Positions 60,101-64,000 of a DNA stretch of 64,000 nucleotides are shown one piece after another. The stretch is from assembly GCF_016907755.1 (NCBI RefSeq), contig NZ_JAFBCN010000001.1:930001-994000 (forward strand). Direction: 5' to 3'. The stretch comes from Cellulosimicrobium cellulans (GTDB taxonomy: Bacteria; Actinomycetota; Actinomycetes; Actinomycetales; Cellulomonadaceae). The translations under genes were made by a program, and so were the position numbers. Position 1 is the stretch's first letter; each line of letters opens with the position of its first letter. Under the pieces are notes generated by a model that was not told the origin of the DNA, ran no database searches, and was given only the letters and a program-made list of their open reading frames with translations.

Positions 60101-60911
60101 CCAGGGTCCCGGGCGTCGCCCCGCGGACGAGCGTCATGCTCGCGTAGTCCGTGAGGTCGGCCTCGTGGACGGCGAGGAACAGGTCGTCGCCGCGGGAGAG
60201 CGTGAGGGGCGTCTGCGCGTCGGGGACCTCCCCGACCGGGGCCGCCTTGTAGTGCTTCTCGTCCGCGTTCCAGTCCTTGCCGGCGCGGATGAAGTACGCG
60301 GTGAGGTCCGCCGGCAGCGCGAACTCGGTCCGCTCCGCGGTCACGACGAACGGTCCGCCCGCGAGCGCGTCCTGGCGGGGCAGGACGTAGCGGAACCCGA
60401 CGCCGTCGTCGAACACCCGGACCACGACGTCGAGCGCGAGGCCGGAGGAGTGGCGCGCGTGCACGGTCAGCTCGTTCGCGTGGTTGCGCACCGACGAGCT
60501 CGTGCCCCACGCGGGGGTCCACGTCTCGTCGACCTCGTCGCGCTCGACGGACTCGACGGTCATCCCGGACGTGAGGTCGACGTCGGGTCCGCGCAGCACC
60601 AGGCCGAGGCCGGACGCACCGACGACGGTCGTCGTGCCGTCCCGGACGACGTCGTAGGTGAGGCGCCCGTCGACGACGCCGACCGTGAGGTCGAGGCTGC
60701 CGTCGGGCGACGAGACCTCGTGCCCGTCGATCTGGTCGACGGCCGTCGCGGCGGCGAGGGCGGCCGGTGCGCCGGGTGCGGCGAGCGCCGGGGTCGCGGC
60801 CCCGACGGGCGCGACCAGCGCGAGCGCGAGGGCGGCGCCGGACAGCAGCCTGCCGCGGCGTCGTCGTGCGGTGGGTGGGGGCGGGGTGGGGTCGTGCGAC
60901 ATGCGGTACAC
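57183..60911 (-). CDS. Secreted glycoside hydrolase family 97
   Basis: A 1242-aa secreted GH97 enzyme. A signal peptide (about 1-45) is followed by the N-terminal beta-sandwich (LTVGVVDGRLTYDV), the barrel domain (about 290-600), a C-terminal beta domain, a long helical linker, a CBM6/35-like domain (about 990-1120; LVLEAEAGTLSGG) and a Cys-flanked module (1149-1242). NAHEAIKPTGKDRTWPN and GEGVAGMEQQNYMG (about residues 500-525) carry the Glu residues used by inverting GH97 enzymes; AIKTGYA stands where retaining members have an Asp nucleophile. It should cleave alpha-glucosides or alpha-galactosides outside the cell. GTG 60911 is chosen because AGGAG lies 4-5 nt upstream. Confidence 0.93.
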   Translation of the reverse strand: MYRMSHDPTPPPPTARRRRGRLLSGAALALALVAPVGAATPALAAPGAPAALAAATAVDQIDGHEVSSPDGSLDLTVGVVDGRLTYDVVRDGTTTVVGASGLGLVLRGPDVDLTSGMTVESVERDEVDETWTPAWGTSSSVRNHANELTVHARHSSGLALDVVVRVFDDGVGFRYVLPRQDALAGGPFVVTAERTEFALPADLTAYFIRAGKDWNADEKHYKAAPVGEVPDAQTPLTLSRGDDLFLAVHEADLTDYASMTLVRGATPGTLVSELIALPDGTKAVLDAREKDVVTPWRTVQVGRAAGDLAESHLVQNLNPPCAVCDVDSDGDGTADTTDWIEAGTYTGVWWELQRRDTTWTAGAKHGATTARIKDYIDLAADAGARYVLAEGWNTNAGGSWTNQDFTTPMPDVDLDEVLRYGAEKGVGFVAHNETRGYVDYYDENLERIFSQYEEWGIHAIKTGYATRFQLGGVNRSHYDQEAVKHYQRVVEAAARHGISVNAHEAIKPTGKDRTWPNMMTGEGVAGMEQQNYMGANGNPPEQATILPFTRWIGGPADYTPGVLDVLWDPAKLNTRVQTTTTTQLALYTTFYSPLQMLADTPENYAKHPEAFEYLRGMPATWDESRVDAQIGDHVTTARRSGDAWYVGVVTDEVDRTLDVPLDMLDDGVTYVAEVWADAQDASWKGDPTAVEVTRSLVTSDDVLSVSLVGAGGQAVRLRPATAEDLAGLAPYERARLDLAGAPEATFDPATGTVRVTAEVANAGTTVAEAHLVLDGETLAGTTARVGGGQTRELSFTLDAADVSYAEHNELAVAGTDGTSGGPARAALLPYPDGAALEALVTAARADGDLDAATAGLLSTRVGALVAAATDADLGAAQRAAQSVRTVLLTRSTEQVGGPALATLDAAVAPWLGERVGLPRVLADLHAAEGAGELTESDAAAVRAPLAAAVRAATRDDDAAVGRALARAAGALATLPAGPAVETLDGLVAAQREELVLEAEAGTLSGGAITTTEHPGYTGTGFVRTLSREGAAFAVDVAGVAPGTTYEVSFRYANGMVVAPLDRQLSLTVDGVSSGPVPFPNLGQDAERWQRWGFSEPVRVTVGEGTTRVGLRYDRGDTGNVNVDHVRLVPDRGVVVGSSGGVVGTTADVRVEVQPRCLAGKAYVALRALNGEDVPVGLTLDLATAFGERTVSEVAPGASGYQSFATRARAVEATTAVVTAHGELGGEPVDARVAVDVPAVDCG

Positions 60912-61036
60912 GGGGCTCCTTGAGACGTCGTCGTCCTGGGGACCGTCGGCAGCCCGCGGTGGTGCGCGGGCGCCGCGCGGCGCGGCGGTCGCGGGGTGCG
61001 CGACCGCCGTCGTGCGGTGGGTGGTGGTACGACGGA

Positions 61037-61077
61037 GGGGCGGGCCGGACCTGGTACGACCAGGTCCCGCCCGCCCC
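61037..61077 (-). terminator. Hairpin between permease and GH97 genes
   Basis: Arms 61037-61055 and 61059-61077 are complementary over 19 bp with one mismatch and a 3-nt loop, 27 nt after the permease stop codon on the minus strand. It may be a partial terminator because no clear promoter is seen before the GH97 gene. Confidence 0.7.
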
Positions 61078-61103
61078 CCCCGCGTGCTCGGTCCGACCGG
61101 AGG

Positions 61104-62002
<899 letters not shown>

Positions 62003-62006
<4 letters not shown>

Positions 62007-62905
62007 CGCTTCTCCTGACGGTTGGTGCGGACCAGGTAGGGCACGATGACGACGGCCACGATGATCAGCAGGATCGAGCCGACCGCCGCGGCGTTCGCGT
62101 AGTCGAAGCTCGACTTGAACACGTACATGTCGACGGCCGGCACCTTGGTCTGGTAGTTCGCCGGCTTCGAGATCGACATGATCAGGTCGAACGACTTGAG
62201 CGACATGTGACCGATGATGATGAGCGCCGAGAGCGCGACCGGCGACAGCTGCGGGAAGAGCACGTGGCGGTAGAGCTTCCACTCGCTGGCGCCGTCCATG
62301 CGGGCGGCCTCGCGCAGCTCGTCGGGGATGCCGCGGAACCCGGCGAGGAACAGCGCCATGACGTAGCCGGAGAGCTGCCAGATCGCGGGGATGGCGATGG
62401 CCGTGATGCCCCAGGTGACGTTGTTCCACCAGTTGTTCTGGAGGAAGTCGAGCCCGATGATCTGGAACAGCCGGTTCAGGCCGCTCGCCTGCGCGTCCTG
62501 GTTCGAGTTGAGGAGCCAGCGCCACACGACGCCGGAGGCGACGAACGACACGGCGAAGGGGAACAGGTAGACCGAGCGGAACAGACCCTCGCCCTTGACG
62601 GGCTTGTCCATCATCCACGCCCAGAGGAAGCCCATGACGAGCGTCCCCGCGAGGAACACCACCGTGTAGAGGACGAGGTTCTTCAGCGAGTGCTGGAACG
62701 CCTCGCTGCCGAGCAGGTCGAAGTAGTTCTCGAACCAGACGACCACGGACGGCTTCTGTCCCGTGGCCTGCGCGGCGGTGTGGTTGTCCGTGATCGACGT
62801 CGTGAAGTTCGCGCCGATCAGTCCGTACACGAACACGCCGACGAGGATCAGCGAGGGGGCGAGCATCAGCAGCGCTGGGCCGGCTCGTCGCAGTGACTTG
62901 AGCAT
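62003..62905 (-). CDS. Sugar ABC transporter permease (MalF type)
   Basis: A 300-aa membrane protein with six helices (first about residues 12-34). The EAA loop is ELREAARMDGASEWKLYRHV. Unlike the AglF-type permease at 20 kb it has no extra N-terminal helix, so the two importers belong to different CUT1 subgroups. ATG 62905 has GGAAGACC upstream. It is coupled to the next permease by ATGA and lies 141 nt after the binding-protein gene, with a large hairpin between. Confidence 0.94.
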
Positions 62906-62988
62906 GGTGGGTCTTCCCGGTCGTGAGGAGGGGACGCGGCGCGCGAGGGCGACCGACGTCCCGGGGGACGCGTTCCGGTCACGCGGTT

Positions 62989-63030
62989 CCGCCGCGCGCC
63001 GTCGGGAGGGTTCCCGACGACGCGCGGCGG
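62989..63030 (-). terminator. Hairpin between binding-protein and permease genes
   Basis: Arms 62989-63007 and 63012-63030 are complementary over 19 bp; the single mismatch on the + strand becomes a G-U pair in minus-strand RNA. It lies 16 nt after the binding-protein stop codon and likely boosts binding-protein mRNA relative to the permeases. Confidence 0.75.
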
Positions 63031-63046
63031 CTCCGGTGGACCGGTG

Positions 63047-64000
63047 TCAGCCCTGTGCGGCGGCAGCGAGCTCGGACTGGTAGGTCGCGAGGTCGGACCC
63101 ACCGGACGTGAACTTGCTCGTCGCGTCGGAGATCGCGTTCAGCGTCGCGACCGGGGCGGCGGCGCCGTGCGCGAGCGAGGACACGATCGTGTCGTTGCCG
63201 AACGACTCGATCGCCGTCTGCTGGTACTCCGAGAACTCCTTCGGGTCGGCGTCGGTGCGCGCCGGGATGGAGCCCTTGGCCTTGTTGAACGCGACCTGGC
63301 CCTCGAGCGAGCCGACGGTCTCGAGCCACGCCTTGGCGCCGTCGGGGTGCGGCGCGCCCACCGGGAGGGTGAACGAGTCGGCGAGGAAGTCGAACACGCC
63401 GTCCGTGCCCGGGACGGGGAACGCGGTGAAGTCGGTGCCGAGCGTCTTGCCCTGCTCCTCGAACGCCGCGACGGCCCAGTCGCCCATGACGTTGAACGCG
63501 GCGTTGCCGTCGATCACCATCTGGGTCGCCTCGGGCCAGTCGAGCCCGTCACGGTCCGTGTTGGTGTAGCTCATGAGCTTCTCGAAGTCCTCGAGGGCGG
63601 CCGTGACCTCGGCGCCCTCCCAGTCGGTCGAGCCGTCCCACAGGCCGTTGTAGCCCTCGGCGCCGAGGTCCGCGAGGAGCACGGTCTCGAGCAGGTTGAC
63701 CTGGGTCCAGGTCGTCGCGACCGACAGCGGCGTGACGCCCGCGGCCTTGAGCTTGTCGAGGTCCGCCATCCAGGCGTCCAGGTCCGCGTAGGTCGCGGCC
63801 GGGTCGACGCCGTTGGCCTCGAGGACCGTCGGGTTGGCCCACACGACGTTCGCGCGGTGGATGTTCGACGGGATCGAGTAGATCGCGCCGTCGTCGGACT
63901 TGAGGCGGTCGACGAGGTCGGCCGGGAAGACGTCGTTGAGGCCGAACTCGTCGTACAGCGACGAGACGTCCTCGATCTGCGCGGCGTCGATGTAGTCCTG
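63047..64000 (-). CDS. Sugar ABC transporter substrate-binding protein (5' end outside window)
   Basis: The last 317 codons are present; the start and signal peptide lie beyond the window end, so the entry is partial. Solute-binding family 1 features are clear: SIPSNIHRANVVWANPTVLE, VTPLSVATTWTQVNLLETVL, MVIDGNAAFNVMGDWAVAAF and FPVPGTDGVFDFLADSFTLP. The protein binds a carbohydrate for the two permeases that follow. The reading frame is open to position 64000. Confidence 0.92.
   Translation of the reverse strand, partial: QDYIDAAQIEDVSSLYDEFGLNDVFPADLVDRLKSDDGAIYSIPSNIHRANVVWANPTVLEANGVDPAATYADLDAWMADLDKLKAAGVTPLSVATTWTQVNLLETVLLADLGAEGYNGLWDGSTDWEGAEVTAALEDFEKLMSYTNTDRDGLDWPEATQMVIDGNAAFNVMGDWAVAAFEEQGKTLGTDFTAFPVPGTDGVFDFLADSFTLPVGAPHPDGAKAWLETVGSLEGQVAFNKAKGSIPARTDADPKEFSEYQQTAIESFGNDTIVSSLAHGAAAPVATLNAISDATSKFTSGGSDLATYQSELAAAAQG

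Noticed and set aside
53642-60923. Open frames of more than 1000 codons on the + strand opposite the two large secreted-protein genes
   Set aside because: Arg/Val/Gly-rich translations without domains; the minus strand encodes clear signal peptides, GH97 and discoidin domains.

Overview
This window is about 64 kb of very GC-rich DNA (third codon positions almost always G or C). It carries hallmarks of a free-living actinobacterium: a bacterial proteasome activator ending in GQYL, a conservon (cvnA-D) signalling operon, a DUF5926 protein, abundant GTG starts, and many genes whose start codon lies 6-8 nt after a TAnnnT -10 box (leaderless transcripts). Secreted multidomain glycosidases with CUT1 sugar transporters, together with the overall gene style, suggest Micrococcales, probably Cellulomonadaceae or Promicromonosporaceae (a Cellulosimicrobium/Isoptericola-like organism). 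That placement is inference. I see no phage, plasmid, insertion sequence, CRISPR or rRNA; the window looks chromosomal.

Layout. 1-6.5 kb: mostly housekeeping or conserved genes on the + strand (DinB-like, unknown protein, pirin, DUF5926, GT2 glycosyltransferase, Ntn-type acylase), with a 644-nt gap at 1746-2389 holding DnaA-box-like sequences and a very strong hairpin. 6.5-16.9 kb: a giant internally duplicated membrane protein, a lipid kinase, serS plus a HAD phosphatase, an acetyltransferase, an XRE-regulator/membrane-protein pair with a double operator, and methionine aminopeptidase. 17-22 kb: a LacI regulator and an alpha-glucoside-type ABC importer (binding protein and two permeases, no ATPase). 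22-24.7 kb: EamA exporter, proteasome activator, quinone oxidoreductase. 24.9-30.7 kb: the conservon.

30.8-41.5 kb: tRNA-Ser(TGA), a 1485-aa LPXTG surface protein with nine repeats, a ThrE-like exporter, an SDR enzyme divergent from its TetR regulator, tRNA-Ser(GCT), an ABC export pair and tRNA-Arg(ACG). 41.5-46 kb: SGNH hydrolase, TetR plus alpha/beta hydrolase, a small membrane protein, a GyrI-like protein and an orphan NrdG. 46-52.7 kb: a five-gene MacAB-like export operon (adaptor, ATPase, permease, lipoprotein, second adaptor) whose three extracytoplasmic proteins share Gly/Phe/Pro-rich tails. 52.8-64 kb: a carbohydrate locus on the minus strand, with binding protein (cut by the window end), two permeases, a GH97 glycosidase and a 1324-aa discoidin-domain protein of unknown catalytic family. 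The two secreted proteins share a C-terminal module.

How it fits together. Two sugar-uptake loci each have a hairpin between binding-protein and permease genes and lack an ATPase, which suggests a shared MsiK-type ATPase elsewhere. LacI-like palindromes mark both. The secreted GH97 and discoidin protein probably release the sugar that the adjacent transporter imports. Envelope functions (surface protein, MacAB-like efflux, conservon, duplicated membrane protein) make up most of the rest.
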